Below are positions 1 through 9,065 of a DNA stretch of 64,000 bases, one piece after another; positions within the stretch are counted from its first letter, which is position 1, and each line of letters begins with the position of its first letter. Under the pieces are notes generated by a model that saw only the letters and a list, made by a program, of their open reading frames with translations, was not told the origin of the DNA and made no database searches. The stretch is from Methanobrevibacter sp. V74 (GTDB taxonomy: Archaea; Methanobacteriota; Methanobacteria; Methanobacteriales; Methanobacteriaceae), in the NCBI RefSeq assembly GCF_963082495.1, contig NZ_CAUJAN010000002.1:1-64000 (forward strand), given 5' to 3'. A program made the position numbers and the translations under genes.

Positions 1-151
1 CGGCCAGCGGTGACAGATCTAGGTATGTGATATGTTTAGAGTGCTCCTGCAGTTCGAGAGGTTTTTTATTTTTTTTTTTTTTTTCAAGCAGAAGACGGCA
101 TACGAGATGTAGAGAGGTCTCGTGGGCTCGGAGATGTGTTATAAGAGACAG
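1..151. other. Illumina Nextera/P7 adapter read-through (artefact)
   Basis: This is not genomic sequence. Bases 85-108 match the Illumina P7 oligonucleotide, 109-116 (GTAGAGAG) is an i7 index that I recall as Nextera N707 in reverse complement, and 117-151 is the Nextera transposon read-2 end, with one extra T near base 140. The poly-T before base 85 is the complement of the A-run seen when a read passes the end of its template, and bases 1-60 look like noise after that. Genomic sequence begins at about base 152. Confidence 0.97.
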
Positions 152-1241
152 GTTTAGAACCTAGTCCAATATTCTTTTTACATTTATGCACTGCCCTATC
201 ATATTCAGGCAACTTATAAATAAATGATTTTAATTCATTATTTTTTAAATTATGAATAATATTTAAATCAATTTTAAACTCTTTATTAACCCATAAAATA
301 TTTTCATTAATTAATCCCTCATTTATCAAACCTAATTGGGCTATTAGTTCAATAGCCCTATAAAGTCTTGCAACGGCATCATCATATTTGCCTTCTTCAA
401 TTCTTCTATAGGCATTATTCAATAAATCAGGTAAATAAAATTTAACATTCTCTGGTTTAATCAGGCCTCTTTTAGAAACTTTCAGTTGTAAGAACTTCCA
501 ATTATTTTTTATTTGATTTAAAAATTCGGGATGGTTTTCATCAAAATATGATTTGAGATTATCTGAGTTTTCAATTCTTTCAATAATATTTAAAAAGGTA
601 TTGCTGATTGTTTTTTTATCATATAGATTATTGAATTTATCCCATGAGTCATAAACCTTAACAATATCCCTGGACAAGTCTGCAATTTCTTTAAGATTAT
701 CAGATTCCAGTTTACCAATAGCTTCTTCGAAGTTTAATTTTGCAGCTTCAAATTGGTATTTATTAAAGAAATCCATACCTTTATTGAATTCCATCACTGC
801 AAAAACATCATAAGGATCCCTTTGGTCTTTTATTGATTCAAAACCATTTTGAACAATACCCAAACCCTCTTTGTCTCTTCCTTTAAAATCTTTAGAACCA
901 ACATAAGAATATGTGCACTCTTCTCCAATTGCCGCTAAAACCAATCCTGAAACCATTGGTTTTGTTCCCCCTGTGAAATCCACATGGATGTTATCATATT
1001 GCTTTTGCAATTCTTGAATAACCTCCCTAGATTTTGCAAATGAATCCTCCAAATTTTCATGATTATTAACGACTTTCACATTATATTGATCATCTGACAA
1101 ACAACATTCTTCTACAATATTGTTAGTTATATCAACCGAATCATTTGAGCATAAAAAATATGTAAAGTCTGGTTTAAAATAATTAATGGAAAAAATCAGT
1201 GGTTCCGGAGAACCACCGCAACTTAAAATTAACGCTTTCAT
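152..1241 (-). CDS. CRISPR-associated CARF protein, TIGR02710/Csm6-like, 3' end missing
   Basis: This is an ancillary type III CRISPR effector, expected to bind a cyclic oligoadenylate made by Cas10 and to cleave RNA through a HEPN domain. The start at 1241 is chosen because GGAG lies seven bases upstream; a TTG at 1256 is the alternative. The N-terminus reads MKALILSCGGSPEP, and TGGTKPM at about residues 90-96 is typical of the CARF fold in this family. The stretch around 285-305 (EGKYDDAVARLYRAIE) also fits TIGR02710. The real sequence stops after GLGSK. The next 21 codons, ending RMPSSA, are translated adapter. The HEPN catalytic R-x4-6-H motif lies C-terminal in the family and is not present, so the gene is incomplete here because the contig ends. 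It starts one base after csm5 stops, as last gene of the operon. The split between Csm6 proper and TIGR02710 is from motif memory. Confidence 0.82.
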
Positions 1242-1242
1242 A

Positions 1243-2376
1243 TTAAACTTCTCCAAAAGACAATTGAATCCAACCTAATGGCATTCCACCAACTTGAGTG
1301 ATTTTTCTTGATTTAGGGAATGAATAATCATAAGTTTTGCCTCGAGTACCTTTCCTAATCCTTTCAAATATCGTTTCATCATGATCCATAATTTTTAAAC
1401 CAACAGTAGTTGCTAAAAATCCAGAACCTCCGCCCACTCTTAAAACAGGATTATCGATTGAATTTTGCTTTTCTAGATTTAAGTAAAACTTGTTTAGATA
1501 ATCAATTTCATAATCTTCACTAAATTCTATTTCATTGCGAATTAGTGATTTTGAAAAATTAAATATGTATCTTTTGATATTTTTAATATCAATTAAATGC
1601 TTTTTATCGTCAAGACCTAAGCTTTTAAAGATATCATAATCATAATGATTTCTAATTTCAAAAGATAGCTTTTTTCCTCTGGCAATTGTTTCAAGATAGA
1701 TTAAAATTGGTTCATGAGTTCTTTTATTTTTAGAGTAAAATTCATTATCTCCCCATTTAAAAGAAGCCATGACAGTTGCAACATCATATATTGTAGGGGA
1801 TTTAATTGTGTTCGTATCTGAAACTTGTAAAAATTTCATGATATCCCATTGTGCAGGAGGTGCTTTAGGAGGTGCTTTATTTGATGCGAAAATATCGTTC
1901 ATGAATCTTCCATAATTTTTCTTAATGACAGAACCATTATCACTTAAAATGTTTTTTGAAATTTTTGAAATCAATCTGCCGTCAAGTTCGTTGAACAAAA
2001 TTGCAGTTTTAATTGCCCCTTTTATGGATGAACCTGGAATATATAACTCATTTAAAGTTTTAATTGCTTCTGCAATCTCTTGTGATGGGTAAATTTCTTT
2101 TTTAGTTTTATCAATAGCCTTATACTTCACATAAGAATTTGAAATTCTAGAATCGAAATTTCCTAAATTGAAATTAGGGTTTGACAAATCTCTTAGTAAA
2201 TCGTCTTTTTTATTTTCATCAAGAGATGAAAAATAACTAGACACGTCCATCCTTTTAATAATATTTAAAATATTGCCTTTATTAGTTTTAGCCTTTGATT
2301 TAACATATTCTGAAGCAGTATATTTTTCACCTGAACCTATATGAATTGGAGATAAAACCTTAATATCGCATTTCAT
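1243..2376 (-). CDS. csm5: Type III-A CRISPR RAMP protein Csm5
   Basis: Csm5 caps the 3' side of the Csm interference complex and helps crRNA maturation by recruiting host nucleases. The 377 residues are of usual length. RAMP features are visible: an N-terminal strand ending SPIHIGSGEKY (residues 9-19), the glycine-rich loop PGSSIKGAIK near residues 114-123, and a C-terminal block VGGGSGFLATTVG followed by GGMPLGW. The start codon overlaps the csm4 stop by one base (TAATG), so the two are translationally coupled. The alternative Cmr-type assignment is unlikely given the gene order and neighbours. Confidence 0.9.
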   Translation of the reverse strand: MKCDIKVLSPIHIGSGEKYTASEYVKSKAKTNKGNILNIIKRMDVSSYFSSLDENKKDDLLRDLSNPNFNLGNFDSRISNSYVKYKAIDKTKKEIYPSQEIAEAIKTLNELYIPGSSIKGAIKTAILFNELDGRLISKISKNILSDNGSVIKKNYGRFMNDIFASNKAPPKAPPAQWDIMKFLQVSDTNTIKSPTIYDVATVMASFKWGDNEFYSKNKRTHEPILIYLETIARGKKLSFEIRNHYDYDIFKSLGLDDKKHLIDIKNIKRYIFNFSKSLIRNEIEFSEDYEIDYLNKFYLNLEKQNSIDNPVLRVGGGSGFLATTVGLKIMDHDETIFERIRKGTRGKTYDYSFPKSRKITQVGGMPLGWIQLSFGEV

Positions 2377-3308
2377 TATTTAATCTCCTTACTGAATCTT
2401 AGCGGATATGCATAACCATATTCAATTGCAGGATTAATATCCCCCGATTTAACAATATTACCATATGTTAATTGGAAATTTGGAAATACGGAACCCTCTT
2501 TGAAAAATCTTACTTGTTTTCTTATCTCACCAGATTTATCCCTTCCTCTTTTAGAACCAATTTCATAAAATGAATATTCATTGATTCGTTTCAAGTCATT
2601 TTCTGTTGGAATGAATCTTGAAAGTGAAACAAACATATTATCCCCTTCATTATCCTCATAATTTAAAACACTTTCAATTTCAAAATCAAAATGTCCCTTA
2701 CCAGTTGAAATATCTCTTCCAAATCCACGATCTTTTAAAAATTTCATAGCGGATTCAATGATTTTGCCATAGCCCTCATCAAATAGGTAGACTAAGTAAA
2801 ATAATCCTAGATTTTTATAACTATCTCCTTGAGTGTAGAATATTTCTGTTTCATTAATTAGTCTGTTTACCATATTGTTTGGAAGTATATTTTCACCAAA
2901 ACCAAAATCAACATTTAGTTTTTCACTCATTAATAAATTTAAAGACCTGTAATAATTATCATAATTATTCAATAAGTCTTTTTCTGTTAAATCACCCTTT
3001 ATTAAAGCATTGAATAATTCTTCTTCAATATATTCCACTTTTTTATAATCTTTAAGTGTTTTTGAATCTATATTGGATAAATCACTATCCATGATTAATT
3101 TTGGATAAAATTTGATTTTTTCATCATCATTGAATATTACCGGAAATGTTGAAGAAATTAAAAATGGAGATCTGCCCTCTTCAAATTCTTTTAACATTTT
3201 TTCAATTAAATCTGGATATAATTCACTTATTGCAGAGGTTAATGCTCCAAATAATGTATCTGAGTGTAATTTTGGAAATGTTGATAATGGTTTAATATAA
3301 ACCAACAT
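2376..3308 (-). CDS. csm4: Type III-A CRISPR RAMP protein Csm4
   Basis: Csm4 binds the 5' tag of the crRNA and contacts Cas10 at the base of the complex. The 310-residue product has the expected N-terminal PLSTFPKLHSDTLFGALTSAI and the C-terminal glycine-rich loop FGRDISTGKGHF near residues 196-207, both typical of Csm4 RAMPs. It lies 11 bases downstream of csm3 and overlaps csm5 by one base. Nothing appears broken. Confidence 0.9.
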   Translation of the reverse strand: MLVYIKPLSTFPKLHSDTLFGALTSAISELYPDLIEKMLKEFEEGRSPFLISSTFPVIFNDDEKIKFYPKLIMDSDLSNIDSKTLKDYKKVEYIEEELFNALIKGDLTEKDLLNNYDNYYRSLNLLMSEKLNVDFGFGENILPNNMVNRLINETEIFYTQGDSYKNLGLFYLVYLFDEGYGKIIESAMKFLKDRGFGRDISTGKGHFDFEIESVLNYEDNEGDNMFVSLSRFIPTENDLKRINEYSFYEIGSKRGRDKSGEIRKQVRFFKEGSVFPNFQLTYGNIVKSGDINPAIEYGYAYPLRFSKEIK

Positions 3309-3319
3309 TAGTTAACCCC

Positions 3320-4042
3320 CTATTTAATTGCATTAATTACTTCGGTTATATCATCTGATTCTATAAGTATTTCTTCTTCAACGTTTTCTTTATAATATTC
3401 AGTTGTTCTTTTAGTTAATTTGATATTTTCAAATTTAATTTGACCAAAACCTCTAGAACCACTTCCGCCAAGATAATTATCTTCTAAAAGTCTCATAGCA
3501 TCTAAAAGATAGGAAATATTTTCATCATCACCATCATAAACTGAAAATACAATTTCAAAATCAAATTTAGAACCTTTTGGCACTCTTTCAATGTTTCTTG
3601 GAGTTGCTGAAGAATCAATTCGGTTAATATTGTTTTCATATTTTAACTCAGCACCACTAATTAAAGATTCAGTTTCCCACAACTCTAAGGTATCCTTATC
3701 CGGATATGCATCTCTAACAATAGTTCTTGTTGGGAATTTAAGTTCAGTTTGTTTTTCATCAGAAGAGATGCCGAATAATTTAACTGCTATACAATTTGCA
3801 TCATCAGAGGGTTTGCCGTTATTATTAATGACACTTTGAGCTGACTTTTTATCGTTTAACTCAGTTAAAAATCTAAGTTTACCTTTAAGAGAAGATCCTG
3901 GAATGTAAGGATTACCAGTTACAGAATCCCTAATAATTACGTTGTCACTTCCTCCAATGTCAATTGTATCACTGGATCCTCCAATGTGAAGACCAGTTTT
4001 ACAAGTTATTTTTCCTTGAATTAAATAATTTTTAATAAACAT
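3320..4042 (-). CDS. csm3: Type III-A CRISPR backbone RNase Csm3
   Basis: Csm3 forms the repeated backbone of the complex and cuts target RNA every six bases. From the start at 4042 (MFIKNYLIQG, with GGAAGG seven bases upstream) the protein has 240 residues. LHIGG is at 18-22, and an aspartate at residue 33 (in GGSDNVIIRD) aligns with the catalytic D33 of Streptococcus thermophilus Csm3, so RNA cleavage is probably intact. PGSSLKGKLR follows. A C-terminal block GGSGSRGFGQIKF is typical. A longer frame opens at 4081 but has a poorer start. The gene overlaps csm2 by 11 bases. Confidence 0.93.
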   Translation of the reverse strand: MFIKNYLIQGKITCKTGLHIGGSSDTIDIGGSDNVIIRDSVTGNPYIPGSSLKGKLRFLTELNDKKSAQSVINNNGKPSDDANCIAVKLFGISSDEKQTELKFPTRTIVRDAYPDKDTLELWETESLISGAELKYENNINRIDSSATPRNIERVPKGSKFDFEIVFSVYDGDDENISYLLDAMRLLEDNYLGGSGSRGFGQIKFENIKLTKRTTEYYKENVEEEILIESDDITEVINAIK

Positions 4043-4472
4043 TCCTAAACCTTCCTCTTTTATTTTTAGATACTTCTTCATATTTGTGATAAGCTACAAT
4101 TGATTCGAAAAATTTAACAAAAATATCAAAATTTTTCATTTTTAGTTCATCATCTTCAACATTATCCACTTTAGCCATTGCCGCTAAAATAACATCATAA
4201 AATGGCTTTGGTAAGTTTTTACGACCTACTGAAACTGCCATTCTTGGTTTTAATAAGTAAAATTCCGTTTCAATTTCATCCCAAGTTGTTTTTTGTTCCA
4301 TCTTCTTTAAAGCTGCAAAGAATTTTCTAAGTTGTGTTGTGTTTAACTTTTTAGAATTTTTTGCAACAATATGTGCATAACCTGTTTCTGCATCAAGGAA
4401 ATATGGAGTTTCAATTTCACTTAAATGACTACAAGCATTTATTTTTTGTATAACACTATTAATATCAGACAT
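4032..4472 (-). CDS. csm2: Type III-A CRISPR small subunit Csm2
   Basis: Csm2 is the small helical subunit that lines the belly of the complex alongside Csm3. The 146 residues fit the family, which is about 120-150 long, and the sequence is rich in charged helices with the block LNTTQLRKFFAALKKME (about 43-59) that is characteristic of Csm2. It starts five bases after cas10 stops and overlaps csm3 at its 3' end. Identification rests on position and this block, since small subunits diverge quickly. Confidence 0.88.
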   Translation of the reverse strand: MSDINSVIQKINACSHLSEIETPYFLDAETGYAHIVAKNSKKLNTTQLRKFFAALKKMEQKTTWDEIETEFYLLKPRMAVSVGRKNLPKPFYDVILAAMAKVDNVEDDELKMKNFDIFVKFFESIVAYHKYEEVSKNKRGRFRNVY

Positions 4473-4476
4473 CTAA

Positions 4477-6921
4477 TCACCTTAATCTTAAACTAACCCA
4501 TGATACTGGAGTTTTAATCCAGGGCATGAATTTAATTCCATTTTTATCAACACATTCCTTTACCTGTGAATTGTTGATTGATCTTAATTTATATTTAAAT
4601 ATTGGAATATATGATTTAGTTAACAATCTATTTTGAATATCCTCATTCCATTCATCTTCATTTGAAATATTGAAATTTTTGTTGAAATTTTTCTCCCAAA
4701 TATTTAGTAATGAATGTGTCAATCCTCTTGAAAGATCTTTTGATTCGTTTTTCTCTTCCAAATATTTTGCAAAATCAAATATTTCATCAAAACCTTTTTC
4801 TAAACCATTACTTTCCCACATTAATGTTTCACCAAAGACTGTGATTTTATCACGTCCACAATCCTTTGACTTTTCAAGTTCCGCATCAGCCATTAAAGCC
4901 GCTTTTCCAATTGGGAATTTTGGAGAAACAATACTAATTCCTGCTGAAATAGTAATATCCTCATTATCCGCAGTCCATATTTTAAATCTCCTTCTAAATT
5001 CTTGTGCAAATAAAATCACATCATCATACGGACCAACAACTAACAAATCGTCCCCACCGGAATAGTTAATATGAATAGTTGATGTCCCCTCACCTTTTGG
5101 AAGATCCTTTTTAGGCCTATAAACGGTTTCAGTTTCATTCTCAAATGTTAATGTTTTAATTTCACATTCCGTGTCTTTTGGAAGTTCTGTTGTAAAATTA
5201 AATTTATCAACAATTTGATTTATTCGTCCTGAGAAGAACAAATCAAGATAAAAACTTAAAGAAGAAACTCTTGAAATACTTGCACCGCCAATATGTTTAA
5301 AGCCTTTGGAAAATATTAGACCGAGATTGTCTACATCCATTTTCAATACTCCAAGTTTATTCGCCCCTTTTGCAATTTCAGCAAGATGGTTGAAATAAAG
5401 TGGAGTTCCATGAATATTTGGAATGCTATTACCAATTACTTTAAAGTCAAAGGAAACATTTTCGCTAGATATATCAAAGTCTAAAAAATTAGTATCATTT
5501 AATTTATAAATAATGAATTTGACATCCGGATTTTGTTTAATGACATCCGAAACTTGAGACTTATTCCTTTTAAACAGATAACCAATATTTAATTTAGGAT
5601 AAAACAATGATTTAGGAATTTTATCATTTGCGACATATTTAATTAAGTATTTTGCATTTGCAACTTCACCACCTAATCTTTCATGTTTTAAACAATCATG
5701 ACAATAAACATCCTCCGACTCATTTCCGCAAACAGGACATAAATCATAATTTGCCCCAGATTCAACATTAAATACTTCATTAAGCTGATTTAAAAATTTA
5801 TGTTTCTTATTCTCATTTAATAATACTGTAAGATCAGATAAAATTTTATCAAAATTGGCTAAATCATCACCACATGCATTTATCGAAACAATGTTTAAGA
5901 ACAATTCTGCATTAAACTTGTCAATGAATTCATGATTAACCTCTAAATTAATCTTATTGACTATTTCATCAGTTTTCTGAGTATTAGGTGCGATAATTGT
6001 AAAACGCCCGCCGCCACATAATAGAATATTAGATGAGTCCAGATCCAAATCAAAAATTATTTTTGAAGCGATTGATTCACATAATAAAGTTAAATAAAGA
6101 GAACGTCCACGTAACCGTTTACTCATACCACTTTGTGCATCTTCTGGAGTTTGAACTCTATAAATAAAGTTTTGTATACCTGAAATATCACCGTTGATAA
6201 TCCTATAAACCTCCTGAGTATCAGTTTGATTTAATTTTTCATTTTTTGAGAACAGATATCTGCAATTAGCAATAGCAACAGTTGTCTTTAAGTGATCATA
6301 CAAAGAAATATCACTTTCAGAATAATAAGTTGCAGATGGAACAGTAGAAGTATACTTCTTCAATAATGCCAAGACACTTTCAAAATCCTTATTTTCAAGT
6401 AATTTAAATTCATCAACAAATCTATTCCATAAATGTTGATAATCAGGAACTAAATTCCATCCATTTTTAATTTTTTCGCTTTGGGGATGAAGGGCTTTTG
6501 TAAAGTCAAGTTCAACCAAAGGCACATACAAATCATCATGTTTTTCACCATCAAGAGAAATCCTTGAAAAAATAGAAGTTAAAGGAGTTAATAAAACATC
6601 TGATTTATCCTCTGAGCTAATACGTTCTTTTGATGAATGATGGTCTGCCTTTTGAACAATTTTACACAATTCAGGAAAATCAGATTTGGAAGGGTTATGA
6701 TGATATAACACTAAATCTTCAACATAATCATCAAAATAATCTTTAACAAAATCTGCTGACCATTTAGAATGAGCTCCAGACTTACCATAATCCGACATAT
6801 CCAATTTTTCATATTTAGAATCATATGCATGGGAAGATTTACCTAGATTATCCGCTCTTTGGTAAAATTTACCAATGTCATGGAATAGGCTAGCAAATTT
6901 CAAAATTTTGTAATCATCCAT
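4477..6921 (-). CDS. cas10: Type III-A CRISPR Cas10/Csm1, HD nuclease and cyclic-oligoadenylate synthase
   Basis: Cas10 is the large subunit of the Csm complex. On target RNA binding it cuts single-stranded DNA with its HD domain and makes cyclic oligoadenylates with its Palm domain. The HD motif (H14-D15 in FHDIGKF) is present. A zinc finger is seen near residues 393-410 (CPVCGN and CHDC). The Palm GGDD motif at about 622-625 (YSGGDDLL) is intact, so second-messenger synthesis is expected, which matches the CARF gene at the end of the operon. The length of 814 residues is usual. A strong Shine-Dalgarno GGAGGTTA precedes the ATG. It is the first gene of the minus-strand csm operon. Confidence 0.95.
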   Translation of the reverse strand: MDDYKILKFASLFHDIGKFYQRADNLGKSSHAYDSKYEKLDMSDYGKSGAHSKWSADFVKDYFDDYVEDLVLYHHNPSKSDFPELCKIVQKADHHSSKERISSEDKSDVLLTPLTSIFSRISLDGEKHDDLYVPLVELDFTKALHPQSEKIKNGWNLVPDYQHLWNRFVDEFKLLENKDFESVLALLKKYTSTVPSATYYSESDISLYDHLKTTVAIANCRYLFSKNEKLNQTDTQEVYRIINGDISGIQNFIYRVQTPEDAQSGMSKRLRGRSLYLTLLCESIASKIIFDLDLDSSNILLCGGGRFTIIAPNTQKTDEIVNKINLEVNHEFIDKFNAELFLNIVSINACGDDLANFDKILSDLTVLLNENKKHKFLNQLNEVFNVESGANYDLCPVCGNESEDVYCHDCLKHERLGGEVANAKYLIKYVANDKIPKSLFYPKLNIGYLFKRNKSQVSDVIKQNPDVKFIIYKLNDTNFLDFDISSENVSFDFKVIGNSIPNIHGTPLYFNHLAEIAKGANKLGVLKMDVDNLGLIFSKGFKHIGGASISRVSSLSFYLDLFFSGRINQIVDKFNFTTELPKDTECEIKTLTFENETETVYRPKKDLPKGEGTSTIHINYSGGDDLLVVGPYDDVILFAQEFRRRFKIWTADNEDITISAGISIVSPKFPIGKAALMADAELEKSKDCGRDKITVFGETLMWESNGLEKGFDEIFDFAKYLEEKNESKDLSRGLTHSLLNIWEKNFNKNFNISNEDEWNEDIQNRLLTKSYIPIFKYKLRSINNSQVKECVDKNGIKFMPWIKTPVSWVSLRLR

Positions 6922-6926
6922 TTAAA

Positions 6927-6985
6927 AATAACCTCCATATATTTGTTATACATAATATGTATTTAAAAATATTTAAACTTATTTA
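6927..6985 (-). promoter_or_regulatory. csm operon leader: Shine-Dalgarno and AT-rich promoter
   Basis: On the minus strand GGAGGTTA (complement at 6929-6936) sits seven bases before the cas10 ATG and is among the strongest ribosome sites in the window. Further upstream, TTTAAATA-like boxes between about 6955 and 6985 are candidate TATA elements. The region is so AT-rich that the exact box cannot be fixed. Confidence 0.45.
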
Positions 6986-7184
6986 AAAAAATTTTGGACA
7001 TGGAAAAACTTTTTATTTTTTTACGGATTTAAGAGTGGGTTGTGTACCATATTCACTGTTTGATAGAATATATTTTAATTTGTCTTATTGATATTTTGGG
7101 GTTTAAATGATGTTGTGGTTTTTATCTGGCAATATTTGTTTGAGTATGCATTAATGACAGAGTGTAAAAAATTTAACGATTGAT

Positions 7185-7634
7185 GGCACTGTCTAAAATT
7201 GTCATGATGTAGCTATTTGGTTTTTTAATTGATTTTTAGTGTTGTTTTTTGATTGGTGAGTTATTACATTTCTGTTTATCCATCTTATTAGTCCTTCTTT
7301 TGTTTGATATACTATTTTCATGGCTTTTGATGGTGTTATTTTGAAGTATCCTTCGATTTTATTGTTTGTTTTTGGTATTTGAGGGTCTTGAAAGTATGTG
7401 GTGGTTTTATTCGAATTTTTTGTTGAGGTTTTTTAGGAATTTTTGTGTATCTTCGTCAATTGGTTTAATTAGTTGTATATGGTGTTAAATCTTCTATTTA
7501 CATCTTTTGAGAGTTTACATCGGAAATATTTGATATTCATTTGTCTATATTCTTTTGTTCTTTGTGTTCTTTTCTCAGTCTTTCGTTTTCAGAATCTAGG
7601 TTTTTTGAAGTATTATTGTAAATAAATTCCACCT
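7185..7634 (-). mobile_element. Insertion sequence remnant with transposase C-terminus
   Basis: On the minus strand, between about 7410 and 7195, one frame reads a transposase C-terminal end (PQIPKTNNKIEGYFKI, then EGLIRWINRNVI), including a likely catalytic glutamate in NKIEGYF. Upstream codons to about 7634 are interrupted by stops. The outer end carries GGCACTGTCTAA (7185-7196), which recurs as GGCACCGTCTAA at 48323 beside the same IEGYFKIT coding stretch, so this is taken as a terminal inverted repeat. The N-terminal part is missing at the IS630 boundary. The rest of 6986-7184 holds no gene that I can see. Confidence 0.65.
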
Positions 7635-9012
7635 ATAGTTAATTACTAAACTTTTGGTATAAATGTTTCGAGCCATTTGTCATAAACTTTTGTTCCAGAA
7701 ATCGATTCATTATATGTTTTTATAGTTAATTCTTGTAGAAATTCTTTTGATTTAAGGTAATAATGTTTTATTTCTTTTTTCATTTGTCTCCATATTTGTT
7801 CGATTGGATTTAGGTGAGGAGAGTATGGTGGAAGGTATATTAGTTCAATATTAAGATATAATGCTATTTTTTTTGATAAATACGGATTTGTGGACACTTT
7901 AATTATCTAGAATTAAACATATTCTTTGTTCGGTTTGCATTTTTGTTATTATGTCTTCTTTTTGTAATAGGTTTAATGTTATTTTTCTTCTTATTTCTCT
8001 TCTTTTTTTTCACATTATTGAGGGATTCTCTATTGCAGTGTTTTCCAATGATTCTAGCGATTGTGGATGTGGTATTGTCTTTATATTTTTTCTAATGTTT
8101 TTAAAATTTTTGCTGTAAAAATTTCATTATTTTCGTTATTTTCCATTAATAATTTGTTTATGTCTTCATCAGTTAGATTAAAATCGGATATTATTTTGTT
8201 TAATATTTTTACTGTATTTTTCATTGTTAGTATTTGCTACTCTTAATTCTAAAAGTGCTATTGTAATTTCTGGTGCTGTTGATGAATTTGTGATTGTGAT
8301 GGTTGAATTTCCATTTATTGTTAGTGGCCCTGTGGCGTTGATTTTGAATTTGTATGGATTTACAGTTTGTGTGTGTTTTGTTCCTTGTTTATATAGTGAT
8401 TTTTGAGTATAGGGTTCATTTTGGAATGATGCTTCATCAAATAAGATTATAATATCATTTGTTGTTACATTATATTCTTCTAAGTTTTTTTTAACTGTTC
8501 TTCAGCATCTTTTGGGGATTTTGAAAATTTAGGATATGCTTTGCTATAATTGTATCCTAATTTCTTTACAATTTTTCCTATTTGCTTTAAACTATAATTT
8601 ACATTGAATTTTTCATTAACAAGTTTATGTACGTCTTTCATTGACATATTGGGTGTTTTTTCAATGAGTTTATCTAATTCAATTAGTTGATCATAAGTTA
8701 ATTTTGATGGTCTTCCACCACCAAAAGATGGTTTTAAACCTTCCAATCCTTCAGATTCACATGTTTTAATCCATCTGTGAACTGTTTGATAGGATTTTCC
8801 CAATATATTTGCGGCATTAGTTATGGTATTTCCTTCACTAACTATTTTGACTGCAATTAGCCTTTGATAATACCTATGGTAAGCCACACAATTGCTGATT
8901 TCTTCATCCAAAGCGATTTTTGTCATTTTGTTAAAAACATTAATTTTAGATTTTCCAGACATATTTTATAATTTATCCGACATCTATAATAAAAGTTTGG
9001 TTAGTAACTATA
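7635..9012 (-). mobile_element. Decayed IS630-family insertion sequence
   Basis: The element is bounded by imperfect inverted ends: 7635-7660 (TATAGTTAATTACTAAACTT, then TTGGTA) and the complement of 8986-9012 (TATAGTTACTAACCAAACTT, then TTATTAT). TA at the ends suits the TA target of IS630/Tc1 elements. It contains a single disrupted transposase on the minus strand. It lies between the csm operon promoter side and the 522-residue protein gene and was probably a passenger rather than part of either. Confidence 0.75.
7646..8962 (-). pseudogene. IS630-family transposase, multiply frameshifted
   Basis: The N-terminal part (8962-8480) is intact. It has a helix-turn-helix with TITNAANILGKSYQTVHRWI and a winged second helix-turn-helix up to GYNYSKAYPKF. 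It then ends at a stop beside an eight-base A run (minus strand, 8484-8491). Slipping by one base restores LKKNLEEYNVTTNDIIILFDEASFQ, whose aspartate fits the first DDE residue. Further shifts and an in-frame stop (ILDN-stop-SVHKS, second aspartate) follow near 7900-8230. The last segment (7897-7646) keeps the third DDE residue in YSPHLNPIEQIWR. The first slip site could in principle be programmed frameshifting, but the later breaks make this a pseudogene. Confidence 0.85.
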
Positions 9013-9065
9013 AAAACAAAATAATATAATTATTAAAACTTACAAAAATACTTTCAAGTGAAAAT

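Noticed and set aside
8061-8406. Two plus-strand frames of 60 residues inside the 8-kb region.
   Set aside because: They run antisense to the decayed IS630 transposase and translate to hydrophobic filler; the minus strand carries the recognisable protein.
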